From contig PATG01000127.1 of the NCBI GenBank assembly GCA_002713555.1, positions 1-18,204 on the forward strand: 18,204 bases of DNA. The letters are read 5' to 3'. Position numbers and translations under genes: made by a program. Source of the stretch: Planctomycetaceae bacterium. Its GTDB lineage: Bacteria; Planctomycetota; Planctomycetia; Pirellulales; Lacipirellulaceae. The notes under the pieces are model-generated. The model had not been told where the DNA came from. It ran no database searches and was given only the letters and a program-made list of their open reading frames with translations. Shown in pieces: positions 1-7,651 of the stretch (the stretch's first letter is position 1; each line of letters opens with the position of its first letter).

Positions 1-498
1 CAGGTCAGGATTTTCGCCGGGCAGCACGAGGTCCCAGGTCTCACCACCATCGTGACTCTCCATCACCCCGCCTACCTCAACGCCAACCCACAGATGGTTG
101 GCATCACGTGTATCGACAACCAGTGCACGCGCGCGGCCGGGCATAGGCGGCTCAAGAGGGATACACCAGCCGGCCGACTCAGAGGCCTTGGCCAGCGCCG
201 GCAACTCGTTCCAGGAAGCGCCATTGTCTTCGCTGCGGAACAGCGCAGCTGGTTGGGTGGTGGCGTACAGCACATCACCGTGCCCACGAACCTGCCAGAC
301 TTCGAACTCGGCGAGGCTCGGACCCTGCCAGGTCTCACCGCCATCATCCGATCTATGTACTCCTGCTCCCGTACCTGCAAACAGACGGCCGCCGTTTTCG
401 AACAAATCCCGCACACCACGGCTTTGCAGTGTCTGACGGCCTGCACCTTCTTCGAGGCAGTACACGCCCCGTCCCGTACCCGCAAGAATCTTGCTCAT
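1..498 (-). CDS. BNR/Asp-box beta-propeller protein (3' part missing)
   Basis: The frame is open from an ATG at 498 to the window edge (166 residues, no stop), so the gene is cut at its 3' end. The sequence shows three Asp-box (BNR) repeats of the form S-x-D-x-G-x-(T/S)-W: SDDGGETW at residues 50-57, SEDNGASW at 89-96 and SHDGGETW at 148-155. Between them are strand-like stretches such as RLFAGTGAGVHRS and HLWVGVEVGGVMES. This is the signature of sialidase/sortilin/YCF48-type beta-propellers. There is no signal peptide, so it is probably cytoplasmic. Such proteins are often annotated as glycosyl hydrolase BNR repeat, but no catalytic residues can be assigned, so I infer only a propeller scaffold. 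The start lies 3 nt after the stop of the MaoC gene, implying one transcript and translational coupling. Confidence 0.85.
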   Translation of the reverse strand, partial: MSKILAGTGRGVYCLEEGAGRQTLQSRGVRDLFENGGRLFAGTGAGVHRSDDGGETWQGPSLAEFEVWQVRGHGDVLYATTQPAALFRSEDNGASWNELPALAKASESAGWCIPLEPPMPGRARALVVDTRDANHLWVGVEVGGVMESHDGGETWDLVLPGENPDL

Positions 499-501
499 GC
501 C

Positions 502-1350
502 TCAGGTCCTCGCCTTGGCCGAACCAACGACACATACTGTACCGTCGTCTTTTTCCATCCACACAGTCACTAATGCAGTATCCCCCTCTTGCCCGGTAAT
601 CACACCGCGTGCCGTTACATGATCTTCGGGCCAGACTATGTTCGTGAACTTGATGTCGAGTTCACCTGCCTCGTAGTAACCACGGCCAAAATGTTGCTCC
701 ATCATGTCACCCAGCATCGACATGCTCATCTTGCCACCCACCACGACTTCCTCGAAACCCAACTCCTCAGACGCAGCCTTGTCCGTGTGGTAATTCTTGT
801 CGCCGTGGAAGAACACACCGCACATCTCAAGGTCGATGGTCTTGTCGACCGGATCGATTAGTTCGCCTGCTGGGACTTCAAATTTGCGCACCCCTTCTTT
901 TTTCTTCGGGTCGCGCAGCGCTACCTTGCCTGATGACTGTGACAGCAGATAGCTCTGGTGATGAATACCCTCAACCACCACGGCCTCACCGTCGTAGAGA
1001 TTAACCTCCTGTTTGACTACAGTGCGGTTGCGCCACTCATAGATGTCGAGCACCTGGGAGGTGCGGCGGTATGTGCATTCCGGGACAATAGGTTGGTGGA
1101 AGGCCCATTGCTGCCGCATCCAGAGATTGCCGAACGCATTCGCGAAACGAGCGCCAGCAAAGCCGCCATCCACATCACCCACGATCATGGCCGGGGCCAC
1201 CTCCCGGTCAAACAGAGTAGCACTAGAGTAGCGGCTACGCGCTATATCAAGACCCTCACAATAATGGTCCACCATCTCAGATGTACAGATGAAACTGTTT
1301 TCGCCGAGGTCCTTCCCCGCATACGGTTCTGCACCAGCCACTTCACTCAT
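502..1350 (-). CDS. MaoC-like / hot-dog fold (R)-enoyl-CoA hydratase family protein
   Basis: The protein has 282 aa, in the range of double hot-dog dehydratases (FAS1-like N-terminal domain plus MaoC domain). The hydratase-2 signature is in the C-terminal half: HGDKNYHTDKAA, with D184 and H188 as the expected catalytic dyad (family motif G-D-x-N-P-x-H; here Y replaces P). The N-terminal half, with 'SSATLFDREVAP', is consistent with the FAS1-like dehydratase domain. Such enzymes hydrate or dehydrate enoyl-CoA/3-hydroxyacyl-CoA in the cytoplasm; the substrate is unknown. Start choice: a GTG at 1368 would add six residues, but the ATG at 1350 has AAGGGG six nt upstream and is preferred. It is followed after 3 nt by the propeller gene, an unusual partner. 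Confidence 0.85.
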   Translation of the reverse strand: MSEVAGAEPYAGKDLGENSFICTSEMVDHYCEGLDIARSRYSSATLFDREVAPAMIVGDVDGGFAGARFANAFGNLWMRQQWAFHQPIVPECTYRRTSQVLDIYEWRNRTVVKQEVNLYDGEAVVVEGIHHQSYLLSQSSGKVALRDPKKKEGVRKFEVPAGELIDPVDKTIDLEMCGVFFHGDKNYHTDKAASEELGFEEVVVGGKMSMSMLGDMMEQHFGRGYYEAGELDIKFTNIVWPEDHVTARGVITGQEGDTALVTVWMEKDDGTVCVVGSAKART

Positions 1351-1356
1351 ACCAAT

Positions 1357-1362
1357 CCCCTT
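1357..1362 (-). promoter_or_regulatory. Ribosome binding site of the MaoC-like gene
   Basis: AAGGGG on the minus strand lies six nt before the ATG at 1350. This decides between that ATG and the upstream GTG at 1368, which overlaps this region. Confidence 0.6.
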
Positions 1363-1365
1363 TTT

Positions 1366-1746
1366 CACATAAATCCAGGAAACAATAGTCGCCCGACTTT
1401 AGCGCAGCATTTCGAGGTCTGCGCGACCACGCTCGGAGAATGAGCGGCGCTGCGAGGACACATCGCCACACGTTACTTTCGACCGCCTTCGAGCATCCCG
1501 GCCTCAAATACGCAGGCCGACTGGATAGGCACCAAGAACTATTAAGAAATGTTGTTTTTATTTTAGTTTTGCGAGTTTGTCGAAAAGCTGACACGCCGCC
1601 TGCCCTATCTATGTCCGTTCATCAAACGATTGATCCCTGCCACTTAGGATCAAACTCGCGATCTATTAACTTTCTCCTTGTGGGAACCCCTTAAAAGACC
1701 TGTCTCCAGTCCCTTTTTTGCACACCCGAAAAGCACTTCGCGAGGG
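1366..1746. other. Intergenic gap between two minus-strand genes, no recognised gene
   Basis: The gap of about 400 bp holds an A+T-rich patch around 1540-1570, which would suit a promoter for the MaoC/propeller pair, but I could not pair a good -35 with a -10 there. On the minus strand a short open stretch ends with FSERGRADLEMLR and a TAA near 1399-1401; it has no start codon and reads like the end of a lost protein. No rho-independent terminator with a T-run is obvious after the SDR stop. Confidence 0.4.
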
Positions 1747-2550
1747 TCAGATCTTAGCCGCCACGCCGCCGTCAACGTTGACGATCTCACCCGAGATGAA
1801 ACGACTTTCATCACAGGACAAAAACAGCACGAGATTTGCCACGTCTTCTGGCAGACCAGGCCCCTGCACAATCTGGGCAAAGTCGAACATCTTCTCGAAA
1901 ACATGGTGACCACCGTCCGCATCGTTACTCGTTCCTCCGGTCGCGCCCGGCGTCAGAATCTGTCCGGGCCGGACACAGTTCACACGAATGTTGCACTCTC
2001 CACCAATCCCCGCCATATAGCGCGTCAGCGCGTCGACCCCGGCTTTTGCGGCGTAATAGGATGACGAGGTAGCACCAAAGGCCTCTTTCATCTTTGGGCT
2101 GAAGCCGCGCTGGGCTGCGAGTGACGACATGTTCACCACCGCGCCTCCACCAGCAGCCACTATGTGCGGCCACACGGCCTGGCTCACATAGAAAGTTCCC
2201 GTCAGGTTGGTGTGAATGACCCGCTGCCACTCATCGATGGGTTCATTCGGGAAGCTGCTGCCAGCACCTCCGCCGGCGTTGTTGAAGAGCACATCGATGC
2301 GACCATGAACCTTTGCAGCCTGATCCACAGCGCTGGTCACCGAACCGTGATTGCCCACATCGCAAGCAATGAACGTCGCCTCGCCACCCGCGGCGCTGAT
2401 GGATTCTGCTACAGCTGCTCCCTCAGCTTCACGCCGCGCCATCAGAATGACCTTGGCGCCTTCGCGCGCAAAGACCTGACCCGTGGTCTCCCCGATACCG
2501 CTATTGCCCCCTGTAATAATTGCCACCTTGCCGTCAAGACGTCCCACCAT
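1747..2550 (-). CDS. Short-chain dehydrogenase/reductase (classical SDR)
   Basis: The protein has 267 aa, typical for a classical SDR: an NAD(P)-dependent oxidoreductase acting on an alcohol or ketone. The cofactor motif TGGNSGIG is at residues 13-20. It is followed by DV near the end of beta-4, then FNNAG. The catalytic serine is in NMSSL (S142/S143), with Y165-x-x-x-K169 in YYAAK. The Ser-Tyr distance (about 22 residues) exceeds the usual ~13 because of an insertion after 'QRGFSP'. RVNCVRPG and FISGEIVNVDGG are the usual C-terminal family motifs. Start choice: a longer reading from 2610 lacks homologous character, whereas the ATG at 2550 has AGGGGA six nt upstream. It is divergent from the LLM monooxygenase, sharing a 119-bp intergenic region. 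The substrate is not readable. Confidence 0.93.
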   Translation of the reverse strand: MVGRLDGKVAIITGGNSGIGETTGQVFAREGAKVILMARREAEGAAVAESISAAGGEATFIACDVGNHGSVTSAVDQAAKVHGRIDVLFNNAGGGAGSSFPNEPIDEWQRVIHTNLTGTFYVSQAVWPHIVAAGGGAVVNMSSLAAQRGFSPKMKEAFGATSSSYYAAKAGVDALTRYMAGIGGECNIRVNCVRPGQILTPGATGGTSNDADGGHHVFEKMFDFAQIVQGPGLPEDVANLVLFLSCDESRFISGEIVNVDGGVAAKI

Positions 2551-2669
2551 CTGTATTCCCCTACCTTGTGCTTTACGCGTGCATGAACTGAGAGCAGCGC
2601 ATCGTATCACCAGCGTGTGCGTCTACTACGCTAATATCCACGCTCTCCCCAGCAGACACGAGCATCACG
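2551..2669. promoter_or_regulatory. Divergent promoter region between SDR and LLM genes
   Basis: Both genes start outward from these 119 bp, so it must hold at least two promoters if they are independently transcribed. A -10-like TAATAT is at 2632-2637 for the plus-strand gene, but no matching -35 was found at 16-18 nt. The minus-strand promoter was not located. Confidence 0.4.
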
Positions 2670-3656
2670 ATGGCGACACCTCTCGGCGTGACCTTTGGCA
2701 GCCTGGGCGTTCTAGGCCCGCGGGCAATCCTTGACGTGGCCGATATTGCCGCGGAGCACAATTACCAATCCATCTGGACCGTCGAGGCCAATGGCACCGA
2801 CGCTTTCTCTCTCCTCGGCGCGGTTTCTGCGCGACACCCCACGATGGAACTCGCCACAGGCATCATCCCGATTCAACTGCGTGCACCTACGCTGACCGCG
2901 ATGACGGCGTCCACTCTGCAGGCGTTGTCACCGGATGCTGATATCTGGTTGGGGCTCGGCGTATCCGCACCGGGCATTCTTCGCCAGCACGGTGCGCCCA
3001 CCACCGACCGGCCTATTGCCAGAATGCGTGAGTACGTAGCCTTGCTGAGGGAACTGCTCAGCGGCGAGTCGGTAACCTTTGAGGGTGACTTCTGGCAGGT
3101 CAAGCGTTTCCGCCTCGGCATCCGGCTCGGCGAACGACGGCCGAAGGTTGTGCTGGCCGCGCTTGGGCCTCAGATGCTGAAGCTTGCAGGCGAGGTGGCG
3201 GACGGCGTGCTGCTGAACTACTTGCCGGCAAGCCACGTGGGCCCTTCGGTAGAGCGCATTCGGGCAGGCGGCGACGCCAAGGTCTTTGCCTATGTGCACG
3301 CCAATGTCGGCGACTTCGAAGCCTCTGCCCGTTCGGCTCGTCGGGACCTTTTCAATTACGCGATGGCCGACGGCTACGCCAACATGTTCAGAACGGCGGG
3401 TTTTGCCAGCGAGGTCGACGAGCTCCGCGAGCGACAGGCGGCAAAAGACCGAGACGGCGCGGTTGCGGCGGTGTCTGAACGGATGATCCAGGCTATCGAC
3501 TTTATTGGCAGCGAGCGGGACGTAGCCGACTTCGTAACCTCTTACGTTGCCGCGGGTGTCGAATACCCTGTACTGATGCCCATGCCGTGGGGTGAAGATC
3601 GCAAGGCAGTGACAGTGGCGACGATAAGGGCAGCCGCGGCCGGCGTGACCCGTTAG
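2670..3656 (+). CDS. LLM class flavin-dependent oxidoreductase (luciferase-like monooxygenase)
   Basis: The protein has 328 aa with the TIM-barrel pattern of the bacterial luciferase-like (LLM) superfamily. Visible family features are the N-terminal 'GVTFGSLGVLGP', a strand with 'YQSIWTVEANGTDAFSLLGA', 'LATGIIPIQLRAPTLTAMTA', then 'WLGLGVSAPGILRQHG', and 'VVLAALGPQMLKLAGEVADG', a conserved LLM segment. Members use reduced FMN or F420 to oxidise small molecules in the cytoplasm; which cofactor is used here cannot be told. The ATG at 2670 fits the conserved N-terminus, although no strong Shine-Dalgarno precedes it. It is divergent from the SDR, a common pairing of oxidoreductases in catabolic clusters. 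Confidence 0.88.
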   Translation: MATPLGVTFGSLGVLGPRAILDVADIAAEHNYQSIWTVEANGTDAFSLLGAVSARHPTMELATGIIPIQLRAPTLTAMTASTLQALSPDADIWLGLGVSAPGILRQHGAPTTDRPIARMREYVALLRELLSGESVTFEGDFWQVKRFRLGIRLGERRPKVVLAALGPQMLKLAGEVADGVLLNYLPASHVGPSVERIRAGGDAKVFAYVHANVGDFEASARSARRDLFNYAMADGYANMFRTAGFASEVDELRERQAAKDRDGAVAAVSERMIQAIDFIGSERDVADFVTSYVAAGVEYPVLMPMPWGEDRKAVTVATIRAAAAGVTR

Positions 3657-4122
3657 ACAACTTCAAGCGCGTTCTGCAGCCAACCCAAAGGCCACCTTAC
3701 CCGCTGCGCGTGGCTGGGTAAGGAACGTGTACGTTGCGCCAGGGCACTGCGCCTAACGTTTCTACAAAGACTACATCCTCGGCGGCAGGCGCATTACCCA
3801 GTTCCGGCACACTATCCAAAACCACGACAAAGATCAGCGTAACCTCAGCAGTCACGCAGGCAGCACACTCCGCGTAGTCTCCTGCCAAGAGATACCTCAT
3901 GCGGACCAAGGTCCCCGCAACTTCACCGTCAAGCAAAACCTTCCGAATTGTTCCGCCGGCAAGTGGACAATCACGTAGCGGAGCAGGTAGCCGGATCCAG
4001 CAGGACACATTGCACATCATCAACAGGCATTGATCTCTCTCATCAGGACTTCGCGGCTGTTGAACGTAGCACCCGAGGCATGCAACGATTCGAGTTCAGC
4101 AGCATGTACTAAGGTAACTGCC
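3657..4122. other. Gap with one doubtful minus-strand ORF (3697-4023)
   Basis: These 466 bp separate two plus-strand genes. The only sizeable reading is on the minus strand, 3697-4023 (108 codons, TTG or internal ATG starts). It includes 'GTIRKVLLDGEVAGTLVRMR' and the end 'VHVPYPATRSG'. Codon third positions are only moderately G/C-rich, no Shine-Dalgarno is evident and I recognise no family. It could be a small orphan gene, a decayed gene or chance. No terminator with a T-run was seen after the LLM stop. Confidence 0.3.
4111..4114 (+). promoter_or_regulatory. Ribosome binding site of the alpha/beta hydrolase gene
   Basis: AAGG lies eight nt before the ATG at 4123 and supports that start over an in-frame start 93 nt upstream, whose extra residues are not family-like. 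Confidence 0.5.
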
Positions 4123-5085
4123 ATGCTTGATGCCGCCGGACGTTCAGAGCAATACCTGGACACCAACGGAGTCACACTCAGAACGATTGTCGAGGGCGAT
4201 GGCCCGCTGGTCATACTGCTGCACGGCTTTCCGCGCTGCTGGTATCTCTGGCGCCACCAAATTGACCCACTGAAAGCTGCAGGCTTCAGGGTTGCGGTGC
4301 CTGATCAGCGTGGTTACGGACCCAGCTCACGTCCCGAACGGATTGAGGATTACAACATCCTCGAACTGGCGGCTGACGTTATAGGCCTTGCCGAAGCCCT
4401 GGGCCAAGAGAAGTTCTATCTCGTAGGGCACGACTGGGGCTGCATCGTCGCGTGGTATACAGCTCTTCTGTACCCACATCGGCTGCATTGCGTGATGGGG
4501 TTGTCGGTACCCAACCAACCAATCGGTCCCGCCGCGGTCAATCCGCCTGGGCTGGACGAGCTGTTCTGGTACATCCGCTATTTTCAGAACCCAGGAATCG
4601 CGGAGAAGGAGTTCGAGGCTGACATTGATCGGACCTTCCGTTCGTTCAATGGCGCGCGTGGCGAAGGAGCGCCCACCGGCCCAAAGCAACGGGAAGCGAC
4701 ATTCCTGGGCGATGGTCCTATAGCAAACAAGCTGCTACCTACGATCACCGAGGAGGACCACGCCTACTACGTCGCCTCCTTCACTGAGTCCGGTTTCCGT
4801 GGGCCGATCAACTGGTATCGCAACATGGGCCGAATCCCAACCCTCACTCCGTGGCTGGAGGGCGCACAAATTCAGGTACCAGCCTATTTTCTGGCGGGCT
4901 CGGACGATCCCGTGCTGAAATTCACTCCCAACTCCTTTGACCGCCAAGACCGAAACTTCGCTGACCTTCGTGGCAAACAGCTGATTGACGGTGCGGGACA
5001 CTGGGTGCAGGAAGAGAAGGCTGACGCGGTCAATGCGGCCATCACATCCTTCCTGACCTCCATGCGAGAAGAAGTGGGAGGGTGA
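4123..5085 (+). CDS. Alpha/beta hydrolase, soluble epoxide hydrolase-like
   Basis: The protein has 320 aa, the usual size for bacterial epoxide hydrolases, which open epoxides to diols through an Asp nucleophile. The HGFP oxyanion motif is at residues 34-37. The nucleophile elbow GHDWG has D104 in place of the serine of esterases, which points to an epoxide hydrolase or haloalkane dehalogenase. The charge-relay acid is probably D261 or D262 (AGSDDP), and the catalytic histidine is H293 in GAGHW. The cap domain between about 130 and 240 contains several Tyr (FWYIRYF, HAYYVASF, INWYRN) that could supply the lid tyrosines which protonate the epoxide. The protein is cytoplasmic (no signal peptide). 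It overlaps the next gene by four bases, so the two are translationally coupled. Confidence 0.9.
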   Translation: MLDAAGRSEQYLDTNGVTLRTIVEGDGPLVILLHGFPRCWYLWRHQIDPLKAAGFRVAVPDQRGYGPSSRPERIEDYNILELAADVIGLAEALGQEKFYLVGHDWGCIVAWYTALLYPHRLHCVMGLSVPNQPIGPAAVNPPGLDELFWYIRYFQNPGIAEKEFEADIDRTFRSFNGARGEGAPTGPKQREATFLGDGPIANKLLPTITEEDHAYYVASFTESGFRGPINWYRNMGRIPTLTPWLEGAQIQVPAYFLAGSDDPVLKFTPNSFDRQDRNFADLRGKQLIDGAGHWVQEEKADAVNAAITSFLTSMREEVGG

Positions 5086-5840
5086 GCGCATTTGAACCCA
5101 AACCAAATCCCACAGCGGCGGTCAATCCGAGACCGGAGAGCCTGGCGGCCCTTGCAGCACGTCCCGATGACGACGCCATCTGCATGGTCAACCTGCTGAA
5201 GTTCCGCTCACCGGATGGCGAGGCCGCTTACGGGCGTTATGGTCGGATCGCGGGTAAAGAGGTTGCGGCCCGTGGTGGTGGCATCCTCTACGCTGGCAAC
5301 GCCGTTGCAGCCGGGGTTGGCGACATCGCCTGGGACCGCATTGCTCTCGTGTACTATCCGCGCCGCGCTGCGTTCCTCGACATGCAACAGAGTGCAGCTT
5401 ATCAGGGCGCGATCCCGGATCGAACCAAGGGCCTTGAAGCGCGCCTACTGTTTGCGTTCAACGCGTCGGTCGGTGATGGCCTGCAGCCAACACCTGCACC
5501 CCAGGCAGACGCAGGCTCCGTTTACGTCGTGAACTTGCTGCAGTACAGGGGCGAGGTGGGGCACGAGAACTATAAAAAATACGGCGCCGTCGCAAACAAT
5601 CTGATCACCGACCTGGGTGGAGAGGTCGTATTCGATCTGAGAGCGAACCAGGCCATGGTCTCTGACAATGCTTGGGAGCACTTTGTACTGGTCCGCTACC
5701 CCTCGCTGGAGGCACTGAAGAGCATGGTGAGCAGCGACCCTTGGCGGCAGGCCAACAAGGCGCACCGGGAGTCGGGACTTGAAGCGACTATTGCCTTCCC
5801 GACTAGCCGCATCTATAGCCGGCCACTGCCAACGGCCTGA
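5082..5840 (+). CDS. Tandem DUF1330 (dimeric alpha-beta barrel) protein
   Basis: The protein has 252 aa and looks like two copies of a DUF1330-type ferredoxin-like domain. Copy one, roughly residues 31-127, begins 'AICMVNLLKF' and contains 'AAYGRYGRIA', 'IALVYYP' and 'LEARLLFAF'. Copy two, roughly 144-240, begins 'SVYVVNLLQY' and contains 'ENYKKYGAVA', 'FVLVRYP' and 'LEATIAF'. The matching order of motifs shows an internal duplication. DUF1330 proteins usually are ~95 aa and dimerise; a tandem copy could form an intramolecular pseudo-dimer (inference). Function is unknown; dimeric alpha-beta barrels include small monooxygenases and isomerases. The start is a GTG at 5082 overlapping the hydrolase stop (GTGA), with a GGGAG close upstream. 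The stop is 3 nt from that of the convergent gamma-carbonic anhydrase gene. Confidence 0.85.
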   Translation: MSAFEPKPNPTAAVNPRPESLAALAARPDDDAICMVNLLKFRSPDGEAAYGRYGRIAGKEVAARGGGILYAGNAVAAGVGDIAWDRIALVYYPRRAAFLDMQQSAAYQGAIPDRTKGLEARLLFAFNASVGDGLQPTPAPQADAGSVYVVNLLQYRGEVGHENYKKYGAVANNLITDLGGEVVFDLRANQAMVSDNAWEHFVLVRYPSLEALKSMVSSDPWRQANKAHRESGLEATIAFPTSRIYSRPLPTA

Positions 5841-5843
5841 AGC

Positions 5844-6389
5844 TCAACCTTTGGCGCGCACCTCAAGGTAACGCCTGCCGCGCTCAATGTATGTCTCGGC
5901 GGTACCCCGAATGCGAGAGGCCTGTTCCTCGGAAACCGTGCCTCGCACCTTGCCGGGAACGCCAACTACAAGCGAGTTAGGCGGAATCTGCGCCCCTTCG
6001 GTCACGAGCGCGCCCGCCCCGATGATGGAACCGGAGCCCACCACGGCACCGGTCAGGACGGTTGCTCCGATCGCAACCATCACGTTGTCCTCGATAACGG
6101 CACCGTGCACGATGGCCCCATGCCCGATGGTGACGTAGTCACCAATCATGGTTGGGTTCCCAGGATCGATATGCAGAATCGAGCCATCCTGGATGTTGCT
6201 GCCCTTGCCGATGGAGATAGGTTCATCGTCAGCACGGATTACACACTGGTACCACACGCTGGCAAGGTCACCAATCGTGATGCCACCAATCAGGTCTGCG
6301 CTCTCGGCAATGAATGCACTCTCGTGAATCTGCGGGATGTCTTCGACGTAACGATTGCGCGTATAGCCGTCGGGTACGTTCCTGGCCAA
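5844..6389 (-). CDS. Gamma-carbonic anhydrase family protein (left-handed beta-helix)
   Basis: The protein has 181 aa made largely of hexapeptide repeats (for example 'IGGITIG', 'VIEDNVMVAIGATVLTGAVV', 'IIGAGALV'), followed by a C-terminal helix, as in the YrdA/PaaY/CaiE group of gamma-carbonic anhydrase-like trimers. The zinc-ligand histidines are present as H73 (ILHID), H90 (TIGHG) and H95 (IVHG), with the conserved R52, D54 and the NIQDG motif at 65-69. Members are trimeric zinc or iron proteins with carbonic anhydrase or CoA-thioesterase activity; PaaY acts in phenylacetyl-CoA catabolism, which could fit the CoA-rich surroundings (inference). The start is TTG at 6389, chosen because the N-terminus is family-like and AGAGG lies five nt upstream. 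It is divergent from the PhyH gene. Confidence 0.92.
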   Translation of the reverse strand: MARNVPDGYTRNRYVEDIPQIHESAFIAESADLIGGITIGDLASVWYQCVIRADDEPISIGKGSNIQDGSILHIDPGNPTMIGDYVTIGHGAIVHGAVIEDNVMVAIGATVLTGAVVGSGSIIGAGALVTEGAQIPPNSLVVGVPGKVRGTVSEEQASRIRGTAETYIERGRRYLEVRAKG

Positions 6390-6394
6390 GAGCG

Positions 6395-6400
6395 CCTCTC
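6395..6400 (-). promoter_or_regulatory. Ribosome binding site deciding a TTG start
   Basis: GAGAGG on the minus strand lies five nt before the TTG at 6389. No in-frame ATG or GTG gives a complete beta-helix N-terminus, so this site supports the rare start codon of the gamma-carbonic anhydrase gene. Confidence 0.55.
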
Positions 6401-6532
6401 AAAATGTGGAATGAACAAACGGGCGGCGAGTCTAAAGACGCGCGCAGACCGCTGCAAGCACGCGCGATTTGCCGCCCCGAGGGATCCTCGCTAACGTTGC
6501 CACAACCCAGAACTAAGAATCACGGGACGCAG
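6401..6532. promoter_or_regulatory. Divergent intergenic region with a weak promoter candidate
   Basis: The region separates the minus-strand carbonic anhydrase gene from the plus-strand dioxygenase gene. A plus-strand candidate has TTGCCG at 6469-6474 and TAACGT at 6492-6497 with a 17-nt spacer; the -35 matches consensus in 4 of 6 positions and the -10 in 3 of 6. The spacer holds a short palindrome (CGAGG-GAT-CCTCG). These are weak signals. Confidence 0.25.
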
Positions 6533-7651
6533 ATGATCACCCAATTCGAACATAAACCCGGCCGCACGCTCAGCGCCGAGGAGAAACGAACCCTTTACCG
6601 AGATGGGTACCTCATCATCAAGAACGCTGTTTCCAATGAGTTGGTCGAGGCCGCGCTCGCCAGGATCAAGGCCGCCAAGCGAGGCGAGAACCTTGGCCCC
6701 GACCCGGCTATGACCAACCTAGTCAACGAGTCGGACGTGACGCCGGTCCTGCACGAAGCAATGGGTTACTTCGACCCTCCCGATACCTGTCAGGTGGGCG
6801 TACGCAAAGTGTCGGCGCCTGGTGATCATTTCAACCAGCTTGGCTATCACGAGAAAGACCAACCCTACTTTGCTGCCGAACCTCATGTTGACGGCAGCAT
6901 GACGATCGCAATCCCGCAGACGGTGCAGGAAGGCTCCGAACAAGAGATCTATGACCGCTACATCGCCTCAGGCCCCAAGGGTAACCTGGGCCGCAGTCCC
7001 GACGTCATGGGCCACAATATGGTGCCTATGTTCGAAGACCCGGAGATGACTCTGGGCCTGGGCAGCTTCACTGCATTCGTCTTCGTCTGTCTGAACGATC
7101 AGACCCAACCCGGCTGCGGCCAAACGACGCTGCTCAAAGGCGCACATCATTCGGTTGAACGCTTCTTCCAGTGGCAGTATGCCCAGAACGCGCACGTGGG
7201 GGTTGAGGGTCCTGGCTGGCCACGGCTTGATCACGACGTCCCCAATCGCTGCGGGCTGATCTACCTGCCCCAGAGCGTACAGGACGAGTTCATCGACGAG
7301 ACATCCGAAACGACCCCGGACGGTCGACGCTGGCCGCGGCCAACGCAGATCTTGATGGAGCCGGGCGACGCCTGTATCACTGTCTACCAGATGCCCCATT
7401 CCGGCACGCGCAACGAGTTTGGTTCCGAGTCACGTAAGACCATCATCTTCCGTATCCGTAACAAGAAGCGGCAGCCGAACAAGAGGGTCAACGGCGTGAG
7501 CGATCACCCTGATCGAGGTCAGATGGGTGAGTGGCTTGAGTTCGAGCCTGGCAACGACCCCTGGGAGCGTTCAAAGTACGCCATGTGCCACATGTGGGAT
7601 GAATGGGAAGGGATGCACGAGACCGTCGCCGCCATGCAGGTCGAGGCCTAG
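6533..7651 (+). CDS. Phytanoyl-CoA dioxygenase (PhyH) family protein
   Basis: The protein has 372 aa and belongs to the Fe(II)/2-oxoglutarate oxygenases of the PhyH type, which hydroxylate an unactivated C-H bond. The N-terminal helix-strand 'LYRDGYLIIKNAVSNELVEA' is the classic PhyH start. The iron triad is H118-x-D120 (EPHVDG) and H289 (MPHSGTRN), with R301 (ESRKTIIFRI) as the likely 2-oxoglutarate carboxylate ligand. 'PGCGQTTLLKGAHHSVERFF' in the middle matches the family's 'GPL.v.pGSH' region. At 372 aa it is longer than many members (250-300) because of extra segments around 123-165 and after 305. The substrate is unknown; bacterial PhyH enzymes are diverse. The ATG at 6533 has CGGGA nearby; the longer in-frame reading from 6314 overlaps the divergent gene and is rejected. 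Confidence 0.9.
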   Translation: MITQFEHKPGRTLSAEEKRTLYRDGYLIIKNAVSNELVEAALARIKAAKRGENLGPDPAMTNLVNESDVTPVLHEAMGYFDPPDTCQVGVRKVSAPGDHFNQLGYHEKDQPYFAAEPHVDGSMTIAIPQTVQEGSEQEIYDRYIASGPKGNLGRSPDVMGHNMVPMFEDPEMTLGLGSFTAFVFVCLNDQTQPGCGQTTLLKGAHHSVERFFQWQYAQNAHVGVEGPGWPRLDHDVPNRCGLIYLPQSVQDEFIDETSETTPDGRRWPRPTQILMEPGDACITVYQMPHSGTRNEFGSESRKTIIFRIRNKKRQPNKRVNGVSDHPDRGQMGEWLEFEPGNDPWERSKYAMCHMWDEWEGMHETVAAMQVEA

